Below, in pieces: positions 41,417-55,000 of a stretch of DNA of 64,000 nucleotides (its first letter is position 1; each line of letters opens with the position of its first letter). The position numbers and the translations under genes were made by a program. The notes beneath the pieces are model-generated. The model was given only the letters and a program-made list of their open reading frames with translations, had not been told where the DNA came from and did not search any database. This stretch comes from Phoronis australis. Taxonomy: Eukaryota; Phoronida; Phoronidae. The DNA is taken from contig NMRA01000404.1 in assembly GCA_002633005.1 (NCBI GenBank), positions 335,394 to 399,393 on the forward strand, given 5' to 3'.

Positions 41417-42569
41417 ACTGCAGCTAAATCTGTCAAAATATAGAACTGACATGGTTAAAGGAAATTAATTAGTTATGAATTTTTTATTTAATTAGATGTG
41501 ATTTTTCAGTAACTTACACAAATTTCACATTTTTCCAGATATGCATCTGTTAAGGCGCTTGTAACAGAAAAACTACTTTGGTGACCCCCTGATGATTTTT
41601 TGCAGATTTGCAATAATCAAAAACCAAAATCCAAGTCTGACTGTCTACTTTCTTTAGCTATGCCTATTTTAAAACGCGAGTATTGTACCATTCTTGACTT
41701 TTCCGAGTTCTGTATATGTGGTTTTCAGATCCCAAAATATGACAGAGGTTACTATCACATTTTTAGTGTAAAAAATTAACATATTGACCGAGTTTGAAAG
41801 TCAGTAATTGTTTTTTTCACACGATTACATTCTCTAAGTAATTGAACGCAGAGGTAAATTAATGGCTTGCCAACATTAAGATCCCGAGATCGAACATTAA
41901 GATCCCGGGATCGAATCACCATGAGATTTCCATTACTTCACAGAACGTTTTTAAAAGGTATTGAAACTTCGTTACCATAGCATCGGTCACCATGGTGATA
42001 TTAGCGGTTAATGATGAGAATCATCAACAGCTAGCCATCAGTTGATGTATAGCTATATCACAAAACAATTTAAAACACACACAATGCAACAAAAATGAAA
42101 TGGGTCACTGAAAAAGCATTGTTTTGACAAATGCATCAGCTGACGTCATCGACGCCACAAGCTTTAGGAGGAGTTTCGGAAATTGTGACACATCCATTTG
42201 AGAGATCTCTCGTGATACATGACGTCAACATCAAAGCAAGCGCTGGTAACTCATTACACTCTCAATGAGTAAAATTATGTAACCATTTGCATGACTACCT
42301 AAGGCATATCTAGAGATTAAAGGAATTCTCTCATGCTATCGCAATTCACTTCACAAGGATTTGAGGATGTAATAGCAGTGAAATGTGTAAACTGCTTCCA
42401 TAACTACATAATTTTGTGACCTTCTATACTCATGCGTAGTCAGCTCATTTTAAAAAAAGATCCCATAAGTCCTATACAAAAAATAAATATCTATAAATAG
42501 TTTTAATTAATTGTTCTGTAACTAGACAATGTTTTATCGCTTGTATCTCTATCTGTTTTTGAATAAAGT

Positions 42570-42910
42570 TACACTGCTACCGTCACTACCCAACCGTAAC
42601 CACAGCAACAATCCCAAACGTAACCATCATAATCACTACAGCAACCCCTACTACTCTACGGTAACCAAATCTGCAAATCTGCAACCACTAACGTAACCAT
42701 CACAACCGCAACCAATATCCATACGGTAACCACAACCACTAAGGTAACCATAACAATCACTACCACAACCGCTATCGCGACGGTAACCACAACCTAAGAC
42801 GTAAACGGTCTCAACCGCCACAACCACTAAAGCAACCATGACAACCACTACTGCTACGGTAAGCACATCTACAACCACTAATACAACCATCACAATCACT
42901 ACCACGACCA
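42570..42910. repeat. Imperfect low-complexity repeat of ACAACCACTA / GTAACC
   Basis: Units such as ACGGTAACCACAACCACTA recur irregularly over 340 bp. The strongly A/C-biased plus strand gives a Val-rich open frame on the minus strand that I do not regard as a protein. Confidence 0.8.
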
Positions 42911-43089
42911 AGAGTACCACTGATACTGAAAATATTTTTGTATCTTGATCTGTCTTAAAATAAAGTTTTGCTACTACAAAAAAGTATTTTTATTTGAAAC
43001 CGATCTGTGTCTCAGTGCCGCCTTAAAATCCCGTATTTTGTTTACAGTACGCCCCCTTTGGATGAGTTCAGAAGGCAACAACGAAGTAT

Positions 43090-46000
43090 TCATACATGAA
43101 CACTGCTGTCTTCCACGACACCAGGTGATGTATTGGGAAATGTCTCCAAAGAGTCACGATTCATGTTCCAATTCATCTGTGTGTCGTCGTTAACTATTGT
43201 TTGCTTCAACTTTTTTGGCATTGACAATATCAACAATTTCCAGAACACATCTTCTTTCTTACGATCAGTCGTCCCAGGCCACTTGATGTACGACACAGAT
43301 TTGAGTATACACAACAAGTTTTTATCCACATTTTTGTGCATGTCCGTGATATCTTCGAACATGATCGGAATGATCCTGTGACGAAGTCGTAACATTTCGT
43401 GCTGGGCTTTCTGGTATTCCAAACGACACCATTCGCTTTCCACGTAATCCGTCGATACAATTAACACAGTTCGTCTGCTCTGTTCAATCGCATGAATGAT
43501 GTTGTCTGCAATAGCTGCAATAGAGTTTAAAGGAAGGCGGGTAAAATCCTTGAAAAACATCATTCTGCGATGGCCAACGATGTCACACAATGTCAGTTCG
43601 TTTAGAATGACGAACGGTCACTAGGCAAAAAAGGTATTCAACCTTCACACGACAAAGTTGTGCAGATTCTATTAGTTTTTAAGTAGAAAATTTACAATTG
43701 CATCACATTTTTAAAGTCGTGTGCACCAAATCCGATTTGAGAGGAAGCAGTGTGGCCAAGTGTGATAGGTTCTTGCTTTCTTTGCTTGAGGTCGTGGGTT
43801 CGAGTCCCACTAGGCCGCACTAGTAAACCTTTCAAGTTCCTCAGCTCGGTTTTATTTTTATGTATAATGAAGCACAAAAAATGGTTCCAGGTGATCAGTG
43901 AAATAAGTCCACATGCGCAGCCTGCTCACGTCCGGTACAACGTGTACCAGACCGCCTGCAATGATTTTTATGTAAATCTGATTTCATTCTCACCAAATCC
44001 AGTGGCTTATATTGTTCATTATGGTTCAGTTGAATCGCCACGGGTGTAACGTGAACGTTGAACATCACGGTGGTGATAAGAATGATGGAATGAGACAGCG
44101 ATTTATTGTAGTCAGTGATGACTGGTGATGACCATGACGTCGCAATAACGATGATGTGATGCTAATGACGGAAATGATAATGACGAATTTCTAACCTAAA
44201 CATCATTCAAGAATGAATGGACTGACCGGAGACAGCCCAAGAGTTATTATCTCTTCTGGCGAAGGATGTTAAAGTTGTGTCTCCGATGCGGAGTTGCCAG
44301 CAGTCACTGGTACGGTGCGCGGCTTTAGACGCTCTGCGGCTGGGTTTAAGATCTCTTAAAGGCCTAACTATCCCCAATTCACGTACCAGGATGAATTTCA
44401 AAAATATCTTGACTTGTTTGCGTCAGATGTGATGTGCGACGTCTATGTTGAAAGTGCGCTATATTTTTTAATATCGGGGATGACGAAGTAGCTGATTGTA
44501 TAGGGTTCTCTGTTGAGTCATGATTGTTAATAGTTTCACCTCTTCTTTGCGTTTCAATCACTGGCTTAGAAATAATACTGTTTCCAATAGTTATCGTTAT
44601 GTCTACCGATGCATTTCTCCTGGGGGCCAACTCCGTCAGATACCGCAAACCGACCGTGTCAGATTTCAATGAGGACGACATGTACTTTTAAGCCAGAATC
44701 CCAGACTGCTATAGAAATGAGTTCTTTGAACCCGAAATAAAAATCTATAAGCGTATGATTGTATTGTTTGACCTCCATTTCATTTACAAAAGCGTGTGCC
44801 ATAACAACTGTTTGTTGTCACTGAAACAATTAAAACAAATCTAATAAACATTCTGACGCCGCCAATGTCGTATGCATGTAGCTTCACTACATATCCTGAA
44901 ATACACACAAAGCATACTCCTGGATAAATTTGTTCCTCCATTATATACATAGGTTTTCTGCACATGCGGCAATAATGTCTGAGCTCACTGACTCGTTAGT
45001 GTTGAATAGCCGAACACTTACGTCTTCCAGGTACGAAGTCCCTAAAGTGCAGACAAAGTTTGTAACCATTTTCCGTCTCCATCACATTTCTCAGTTTGTG
45101 CAAAACGAAAGCCTCGTCTTCACCGTTGCCCCTATAGGACACAAAAGCGTCGTAAACGTGATCGTCTGTAAAATGAATATCATATGAAATTGTATCGAAC
45201 AAAAGCACAAGTACAGAGGTGTTGTTATATCCTTTGATGGAACTGTATTCCTGATGATGATTTATAGAATATCTCGAAACTTCATTTATTTGCATCGCAT
45301 CAGTTCCGCTTGTCAGTTTATCGACTTTTGCTGCTTGTGTGGTCAAAATTTAACATTGACAATTTCCAAGTGGTCATTTTTCACAAAATGCGATTAAAAA
45401 CTTATAATTATGCAGATCATAAACTTTCGATTGGAAGTCGAACGTATTCTTAAGCTCGGATCCCACTACAGCCAATGAGCATAAGTCAAGAGTGGTTGTC
45501 GTCAGTGAAAATATAATGCACGCCAGATGGGATAGTTCAAAAGAACAGTATGGGCCATGTCCGTAATTAGCGGTCACAAATGGTGATTTTTGCCATGTTG
45601 GTTCATGGTGTTTGGAAATCCTAAATGATTTTATGAAAAAAAGTTATGACCTTTAGGGGCAGATCCAGGATTTTGAGTTGGGGGCAGGGAGTATTAGCCA
45701 GGATTTTGCCCGTCAGACATTTGCACCCCCGAACTGCCAAGTGGAATCTGAGAGAATTTTGGAGGGCATGCCCCCCACCCCCTTAATCCGCCATTGACCT
45801 ACTTGAAAGTTGTTCAATGCATTTTCAAGGTATGCACCTGATATTCAAGACACAAAGTGTATTTCGCATTGCTTCTTCAGATACTTGAAGTCAAAAGGAC
45901 GCAAGGTCATACATTCTTAATTTTGAATTCTGTGCATCATTAAAATGATATTGGTCAAAGAGTTGATAGATCTTGTCTAATGATCCAGCTCTCTGACGAT

Positions 46001-49000
46001 AATGTTAATTATTGGAGCTTTTATGGTAATTAATTTAAATTACTGTGTTCAGTGATGGAAGAACTTACCATCCTCGACTTCTTTAAAGTGGTGTACTAAC
46101 TTCATAACCCATAACATACGTCTTCTATACATCCAGCGTCCTAGCGCAAGGAATCCCATGGAACATGATAGAAGTACGAATAGACAGCAAGCTAGGATAA
46201 TCCACTTGGCACCGGGAACGAGATCTAAGGAAAAGTACAAATGCGTCTCAAACTTAATACCGTATCTTTAGACAACTACAACTAAATTCAGCTTCATCGA
46301 GTTTTGACAAGCAATTCGGGTATCTCACTGTTTACTTTGGAGATGGCCTTAGAAATCTATGACATTTTACGAAACTGTACAAATTTGTATCGATAACATA
46401 TCTAGATAATGAGTTGAATCGATAGCATATCTATAATGAATTGTGTATCGATAGCACGTCTAGATAATGAGTTTTATACCACAGTATTAGCGTCGAATGG
46501 CTGATACAACCGTGTAATAACCCATAAAGTTATCTCACAAGTGAGATAACATTTTGGCGGGAAACCGAGGCCGTATTCGAACCCGGGCCTCAAGAGTTGC
46601 GAGTCGCCGACTTTACCACTACACCACTCAGCGGCTGACGTCATCGAACGTCAAACTAGAATCAATGGTAGTGTAGTAGTATCCTATACTCGTACACTCC
46701 TTGCTAGAATACTTAAATGAGCACGCGCAACAATCGCATGTTCAGCAAAGGGCATTGCACCGACATTGATACGCTATGAAAAACAAGACGCATAATTTCC
46801 ATAAAAACGATATTTAAATTCAGTGAAATTTTTCTCTCGTGTTCTCTCACTTGTAAATCATCGATCTCCAATTTGAATGCGGGTATCGTGTCGTCGGGAT
46901 CCTTTGACTTGAGCATTATAATCAGTTACTTGTGGTAACCTACTTTAGCTGACGATATTTTCCCGGTCGAAGCTTAGCGTGATAAATGTCTGGTAAGCTA
47001 TAATAGTTGCTAAACCTTAATTTATAGATTCACTTTATTTCTATTTTGTTTAAATTTTCAATTGCTTGTGAGTATAAGCATTATTTGACAAAATAGCTCG
47101 GCTTTTCTTAAAAGGTCACGACCTCCGACCCCGGGCCTCTGACATAGAAAGTAGTTACAAAGCCGAGTGGAGTCGAGAAAGGTAGATCGATTTATTTGCA
47201 ATGTTTCTCGTTCAGTATGTGATATAAATAGATTATTACATCGTGGATTTTGGAAAATTATCACCCTCGGGGCTAACGCCCCTTGGGCGATAATCCTCCA
47301 AAATCCACTCGGGCTCTAGATAACGAAGATAACGACTTCGCCATGTAATAATCTATATGAATCGATAGCATATCTAGATAATGAATTGTGTATCGATAGA
47401 ATGTCTAGGTAATGAGTTGAATCGGTAGCATATCTAGATAATGAGTTGTCATTTAAACGGACATTATCGGCGAGAAAAGTGATTTTCTGAGATCATCCTC
47501 AGCGCATTATTGAACCTGGGACCTGGCTCCACGACCGCAGTCTAACGCCCTGCTGCCGGAGTTCAAATCCACTCGATAAACAGTAGTCCTAGAGTGTTCA
47601 AGCTTATTTAACTGGTTAAGTGGCTGACTTCGATTTCACTGAATGCCTACCAGACAACGGCGAGAACTGGCGACTTATAATTAAATCACAAAAATACAAC
47701 CACTTTTGTTGTTTTGTGGTCAAAGCTAATAACTTCAAGAAGTCTATCCCGTTCAATAATAATTCCAGAAACTACGCTTTTCAGCCGTAAAACCGATAAC
47801 GTACCTTTAAATTGTTAAATATCAAAATAAAATAGCGAAACTATCAGTAACAAGCCTGTGAATTTGGCATCAGACTTATGATGGAGTCGAACCCACGTCA
47901 CACCCGTTCCCGACACCGTAACTCTATTCAAGAGTCTATTAAAATGCAAGCCGCTACATGCTTGTAACTCAGTGTAATACGTTTAAACGGTCAGATTTAC
48001 ATTTAACAACATGGGTGTGCTGTGGGCTCACCGGTGTCCCCTGTTTATATGGAGGAATTTGAACTGAAAGCCCGTGGTAGTTTTTCTGGTCCCTGTCCAC
48101 GAGTGTGGCTTCGTTGTGCTGATGACACTTTTGTTGTTCTGAAGAAAGCTGAGACCGCCAAGCTTTTAATCATATTAACCTGTGTGACAATCATCACATA
48201 AAATTCACTGAGGAACGAAGTACAGGTGACTCGCTACCCTCTCTGGGTTGCCTAGTAACAGTAGTTAACAGCAAGATTTTGATTAATGTTTACAAGAAAC
48301 CGACACATACATAATACTACTTGCCATTCGATTCGAACCACCCATTAGTTCACAAACTTGGTGTGATAAAATCATTGGACTTCAGGGCTGTCCCCAACAA
48401 TGAGGAAGAATAGGAACTCGATCTCAACAAAGTGGTACCCAGATTGGGCGCTCTACAAGGCTGAGAAAGAAAACCATAGGGATCAGGACCAGGACGAGAC
48501 GAACNNNNAACCCCCCCCCCCCCCCAAGGCTTATGTAACTATCCCACATATCCTGGGTATTTCAGACCGGGTGAAAAAACATCTCCACCAGCACGGGGTG
48601 TCCACAACATTCAAACCATTAACTCTCTTAGGGGTAAATTAATTAATGTAAAAGACAAATCACCGAATGAAGAACGTTCTAATGGGGATAAGGTGTGGGA
48701 ACTACGAGTCCTATATTGGAGAAACGAAGCAGGCGCTTAAAAGTAGGATTTATCAACACTGTCGCCCTACCTATGGAGATAACTATGACTCAGCAGTGTT
48801 TAGTCACCTTTGCGCATCAGACCATGATTTTTCTATGGGAAATGTGGAGATCCTTGATTCTGAGGAAGATTGGTTTTCCGTGAAATGGCTTGATGGTCGC
48901 CAAGATCAATATTTTGACACTGCACCACACGGAAAGAGTGTTAACTTTGCGATGTATATCAAACGTCCAGTGGCCGATTTGATTATCAGGTACTTACCTG

Positions 49001-52000
49001 GCGCCTTGGACCCAGGGAATTTGAGCGACAGCAGACAGCAATTACTGTCAACAAGGACGGGGCAGGCAATAGCCTAGAAGAGGGTCTAAAAGATGACTCT
49101 GAAGTGGGTACTACTCGCCAAGAGCAGAACCCTGTGACGTCAACTCTGGATGGTGTGAAGGTGGTCGACATATCAGTGGGAACGGATCCTGGGGAATCCA
49201 GCAGGGCAGTGGTAGCTGTGACTACCAGGGCTCAGGCAGAGCGACAAAATGTAGACATTAAGCTATTAGCAGTATCGCCGACCTTGTACGAGGTGGGAAT
49301 AAGGCATTTCAAAGAAGACCAGTGAGAAGATTCATCAATGAAAAGGCTATGGGATCAAGCCAGGGTCGAACTTCAGATCAAAGGCAAGGGGTNTTCCGTG
49401 AAATGGATTGATGGTCGCCAAGATCAATATTATGACACCGCACCACACGGAAAGAGTGTTAACTTTGCGATGTATATCAAACGTCCAGTAGCCGATTTGA
49501 TTATCAGGTACTTACCTGGCGCCTTGGACCCAGGGAATTTGAGCGACAGCAGACAGCAATTACTGTCAACAAGGACGGGGCAGGCAATAGCCTAGAAGAG
49601 GGTCTAAAAGATGACTCTGAAGTGGGTACTACTCGCCAAGAGCAGAACCCTGTGACGTCAACTCTGGATGGTGTGAAGGTGGTCGACATATCAGTGGGAA
49701 CGGATCCTGGGGAATCCAGCAGGGCAGTGGTAGCTGTGACTACCAGGGCTCAGGCAGAGCGACAAAATGTAGACATTAAGCCATTAGCAGTATCGCCGAC
49801 CTTGTACGAGGTGGGAATAAGGCATTTCAAAGAAGACCAGTGAGGAGATTCATCAATGAAAAGGCTATGGGATCAAGCCAGGGTCGAACTTCAGATCAAA
49901 GGCAAGGGGTCATACATGATGTAAGTCCAACGAGGGATACTCTATCGGCTGTCCAGAACGGTGACGACGTGAAACAAGTTTTCGTGTCGAAAAAGTTACG
50001 AAAGTTCATACTGAGTGGACACCTCGGTGTTAAGAAGACAAGTGACCGCATCACCAGCAGACAGGAGTGGCATCAGAAGTGACCTAGTTCTGCCGATCGT
50101 GTGACATATCCCAGAAGACGGTCTCAAAAGGTTGAGTGATAACGGTGCCGCTGAGAAAGATGCCATCGACGGAGGAGCCTTTCGAGAGGATGGAGATTGA
50201 CTTGATTGGCCCAATAGCTCCGATTCAGAGACGATGAACACGTATATCCTCACCGTGGGAGATTTCGCCACTCGAGAGCAGTGGTGCTAGCGAAGATTGC
50301 TGAAGCAATGTAAGAGGTCTTCAACAGAGTGAAGTTCTCATGAAAGATCCTGAGTGATCGCGGAACGTAGTTCACAGCGGAACTGATGAAGGAGGTCAAC
50401 AGGCTTGTGAGTGCACAGCAGGTGTATTCGACCCATGACAACCCACGATGTAGCGAGCTCAGTGATTGAATCAACGTTTATTGAAAGCTATGCTGAAGAG
50501 GGTGTGTCGAGAAGGGCCAACAGACTGGGATTGGTACCTGCCAGCTGTCCTGTTTGTTTATTGAGAAGTCCCACAGTCATTCAAAGGATTTTCACCCTTC
50601 GCGTTGCTGTGCAGCAGGACAGTGACAGAGATCATATGAAGATCCTGGGTGAATTTTGGACTGGGGAAGATACAACGAAGTCCGAAATACTTATCAGTAT
50701 GTCTTCAAGTTTAGAAACCGCAGAGAGGAGACCTACAAGCTAGATAGGAAGAGCTTGTACAATGCGCACGTATTCACAAGCATTACTACGACAAGAAGGC
50801 CAGAGATACGCAGGTTCGAGTGGGACAGAGAGTGTTGGAGCTACTTTCCACGGACCACAGCAAGCTTTCCCTGCAATGGAAGGGGACATACGAAGTTACG
50901 GAAGCAATCAACCTTATGGAGTTCAGAATCAACATAAACGGGAAGATTAAGATCTTCCATGCCAATCTATTGAAGGCGTATCACGAACATGATGCGGTGT
51001 TAACTGTGAGACTGGCGAAGCGACCCTTATTCACGAAGCCTGCTTAGAGCTCCGGGCGTAGGTCCAAGGCGAGACCTACAAGGACGTTAAGCTGTGAGGT
51101 CGTTTCTAGGGATTACAGGGTGCCACAAAAAGTTTGTTCCAAACTACACACAGATTAACACGCCATAAACAGACTTACTGAAAAAGGACCAGCCAAAGAA
51201 AGTCATGTGGACCGACTCTCACAACCAGGCATTCAAGAAGCTAAAGCAAGCGCTTGGAAGTAGTCCGATCCTACGAGTGGCAGACTTCATCCAGAAATTC
51301 ACCGTTAGGACAGACGCATGAAATGTTGGCTTGGAGAAAGTCTTACAGCAGGAGTTCAATGATGGGATATCCCCAGTTGCTCATGCCATCCGAAAGTTGT
51401 AAGGTAGCGAGCGGCATTACTTCACAAAAGAAAAGCAGTGTTTGGCAATAGTGTTCGCCTTTAAACGTTTCCAGTTTTATCTCCATGGTTTGAAATTCGT
51501 AGTGCAGACAGACCAAAAGCCGTTGGTTTATTTCAGCACTTCAAGACTGTGAGTCCTAGAGTTGGCCGATGGCGTTGCAAATTTATAAGTTCCATGTCGA
51601 AGAAATCTCAGAAAAATCTAATGTCTGTGCAGACTGTTCGAGTCAACTAATGTAGCCGAATCTGGAAGCACCTTAGGGGACACAGAAACATGGTTATGAG
51701 TTAGGAGTGTGTTGTCACTGGATTTCATTTTACTGCTCTGATTGTTTACTAGCAGATAGTACTTGAATAACGTAGCCCATGAGTTCAGGCAAGTGATGAC
51801 GTCATTTGTTTTCAATAGAATAGGAGGGAACATTCTTGAAGATTCGAGTATGTTAGTGATTAATGTAGTCTGGGATATTCTAGGGCATAGTGTATGTGTG
51901 TAGAGTGATTGGGTAGATGGCGGAAATTTAAAGAATGTACTTGGATTAAAACTTGCAGAACACAATAAGAGACTATAAATACCCAGGTAGGGGTTAGTGA

Positions 52001-55000
52001 CAGTCAGATGAGTTCAGTTAAAGTTGGAGTTGAAATTCAGTTACAGTCAAAGTTATAGTAAAGTTGCAGTGAAGAAAATCAGCTGTTACAGCGTTAGTCA
52101 ACAGAGAGCCATCTATAGAGGCAGCAGATTATTTCATCAACGAGTGTAACAGTTACTGAAAGTGTCTTTAAATTAGAAGTTTATCACAACTCAAGGCTTC
52201 GCAGCACTGGCAGGAGTATAAAACAGACATTACGTCGGACGTTTTTGTTTGAGTAGACTTGTGAGCGTACGGCCGAGATTAATAAAACAATTAACTGGAA
52301 CCAGTCTTGAGTCTATCGTCGCACCCAGAACTATTAGCACCAGTCTGTAACAACCTGCACCCACACATACACAGGGTAAAACGTGACAATGGGATAGAAT
52401 TGTCTATTTCCACTCCACAAGCGAAGGCGTTTCGCCCCAAGTGCATGGCTGATTTCTAGGGTCTACGGAACTCGTCCGAGTCCCCACAACTGGACAAAGT
52501 TTGAGAACACTCTCTTCTAATTAATTTAAGAAGGATTATTAAAAATGTTGATTGTCGCCACAGATTCCCTGCCACTTTGTCGTTTTGGTTGCATTGATGG
52601 GACTAAAATAGACCTGCCCCATAGCTTTCACATCTTGATCAAAATACAGGGGTTGGGGGAGGTATTAATCGCCACTGTTTAGCTGTCAATGACGAATTCT
52701 TAAGGTTTTGTCGGTTACAAACTACAATCACGTTTATTTGATCCTGACTGGCAGAATCAGACGGTAACTCAACTCACATGTAGGAGTTCGTGTGCCATTT
52801 TGCAGTTTTAAGTTTAGCCAACCCCAATAAACTTTGACTTGCTTTCTTGAGTCGATAAGTGTTTCTATGTTCTTGTTGGTAGCGGAAATCAAGTCCTAAC
52901 ACAGAAAGGAATTAGTGAAAGCAATTGTTCAAAATGAATTGACTCAACTATTTAATCATTTTTAGGACCTTACGGCTAAAGAAATCCAAATTTAACGTAT
53001 TTCGATTCATGTGTTGCTAAAAGCCCAGTGTTGATAATATTTCAACGTGGTAGCTTTCTCGTCACATGTAAAAGTCACTACAGCTCAAAGAAAATTACAG
53101 GTTTATTGAAAGTCCACTGTCGAAGACAACGCAACATGTGTGAACAATTGATGGAGTTCTCTCTGCAACTTCATAAATAGACATTGAGGTAAGACATAAT
53201 ACCGTTATAATCGCAAAAGTGGAAGTGTCAGAAAGAACAAAAAACAGATTTCCAATTTTCGATTTTCTGAATGCACCGTGATTCACCATCTAATAGTTGT
53301 TAGACGCATTTTGATCAGCTGTTTGGCAACAGTGTCGCGATCTGAATTTAGATTGGAAAATGAAGCATTCGAACGTTGGTCGTTAGTATAATTTTCGTGA
53401 AATGTCGACTATCAACAGTTAATTCTTTCAAATTTAGATTGAATATTAAATTTTTAAATTTACGGTAATATTCTAGGTTTCAATGTTCAATTTAAGTTTG
53501 AAAATTGAACTGGAAACCACCACACAGATCAATAAATGTCAAAACAACAAAAACTCACATCAAAATGATTTTTAATTAACTTATCTGCTATTTCCAATAA
53601 CATGTTCAAATGTTTAGTCAATGTCTTCAAAACGATTGCTTTACGGCTTTTGGCAAAGTGTGAAAACCTACTATGATTACTGATGTAAACACAAGATTTG
53701 CAGGGTCGCGTTCATGACTTGCTGACTTTGGGAAATTGAGCGTTCAAAATGAACAACAAGCTTTTGCAAAGTGAACCGAATTCGTCCTGATGAACTTATA
53801 AGTATGCCTATTGTACTTCCTAGTGGTGGTGCATATCTAGTGAAAGCGTGGCATAAAAATGAATGTTTCACCCAGAAGCAACAACAGCAGCAGCACCACC
53901 ACCACCATTTCAATAAGTGGTATTTCACTCGTTCAGTATATTTATTTGAGGATATGGACCCATTTATTTTTCACAACCTTTTTTCTCAATTGGAACCGGT
54001 CCACCAATCCCTTCCAGGGTCCTACGTAAACTTAACGAACAAAATCCACCCGACTTGACCCAACACGACTTATATGCAAATTCAGATATGAGTGCACATG
54101 CGTGAGTTGTAAAGCAGTTCGTCATTAGCTAAAGAGTTAAAGGAGAATGCCACCCAAAAAACAACCTAGTTTGTATGAATTTAGATCTAGCAGTTCCACT
54201 CGATAATAGCAAGTACAACTCTTTTACCTGACACCTGACGGCAGACGGTGTTGAAATTAACCAATGACGTCAGAGGTTCGAATGCAGTCTGTTCAGCAGT
54301 TCACAACACGCTTACTGGTGTCAGATTATCGCTTTAATTTATCGGTTTACACCAATAAATCACCAAAATTCGATGTAAAACCCTTACAAATACATCGAGT
54401 TATTGAACAAATGTGTTATTTTATTTCGCTGGAACGGATTTTTAGGTATTTGAACGTGACGTAGCCTACAAAGCTCGGTAGGCCAATTTACAAGGTCGGT
54501 CGCGGGAGTTTGAGGTGTTCGCTGAAATACAGGCAGGAAAACACAGCTGTGTGTTGTAATTTTAGACTCGCGATTTTTTTCAGTTCTACGCACACAAAAC
54601 GCTTGCTATCTCGGCCACTGGCTCGGAACCCGATCAGGCCCATCGCGGCCGGACTGAAGACATCACGAACATAAACCAGCCAAAGTTGGAAACTAAACCT
54701 CCAGTCACGAAAAGACAATACTAGTGAGCCAAAGAAAAATGTGCACGTGGTTATTTTGGTGAATTAGCCGCAAAACTGCAAATCTACTTACTAGCTCGTT
54801 GGGACCGCGAATTCAGGTTACCCTTCCACTGACAGAACCGTCTAAATAAAGATCCCCCTAGCTTCTGACCATAGGATATAAAATAGAGTTATTGTTTCAC
54901 AACAGCTTTCTGTCAGCAAACACTGAATTAGCATGCACTCAAACGGCCTCGGTGTCCGGTCAATTAGGTCATTGCATCTAAAGCCGGTAGCGCAGTGATT

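Larger units (their letters stand above)
34990..43089. other. Repeat-rich region without a recognised host gene
   Basis: Between DLGAP5 and the TIR receptor I find no exon that matches a family. The region holds a fragment of the GGCGGAT element near 35390-35425, several short inverted-repeat elements, a tRNA-like relic, a 432-bp repeat, the 80-bp hairpin satellite and an imperfect AACCAC-type repeat, described separately. DLGAP5 promoter sequence is expected at its left end but shows no clear TATA box. Confidence 0.5.

Noticed and set aside
42651-42920. Val/Gly-rich minus-strand open frame
   Set aside because: It arises from A/C-biased low-complexity repeat; composition explains it.
44379-44681. 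101-codon minus-strand open frame inside the TIR receptor intron (starting MSSSLKSDTVGLRYLTEL)
   Set aside because: No recognisable domain, no acceptor/donor pair in phase with the flanking TIR exons, and the two TIR exons already join perfectly without it.
46713-46916. Minus-strand open frame with KSKDPDDTIPAFKLEIDDLQ followed by a GTGAGA donor
   Set aside because: The same sequence recurs within the tRNA-headed repeat copies at 58260 and 59520, where it is disrupted, so it is repeat sequence and not an exon.
47500-47580. Possible tRNA-like segment with GAGTTCAAATCC
   Set aside because: A box B-like string exists, but no box A or paired arms could be found at the right distance.
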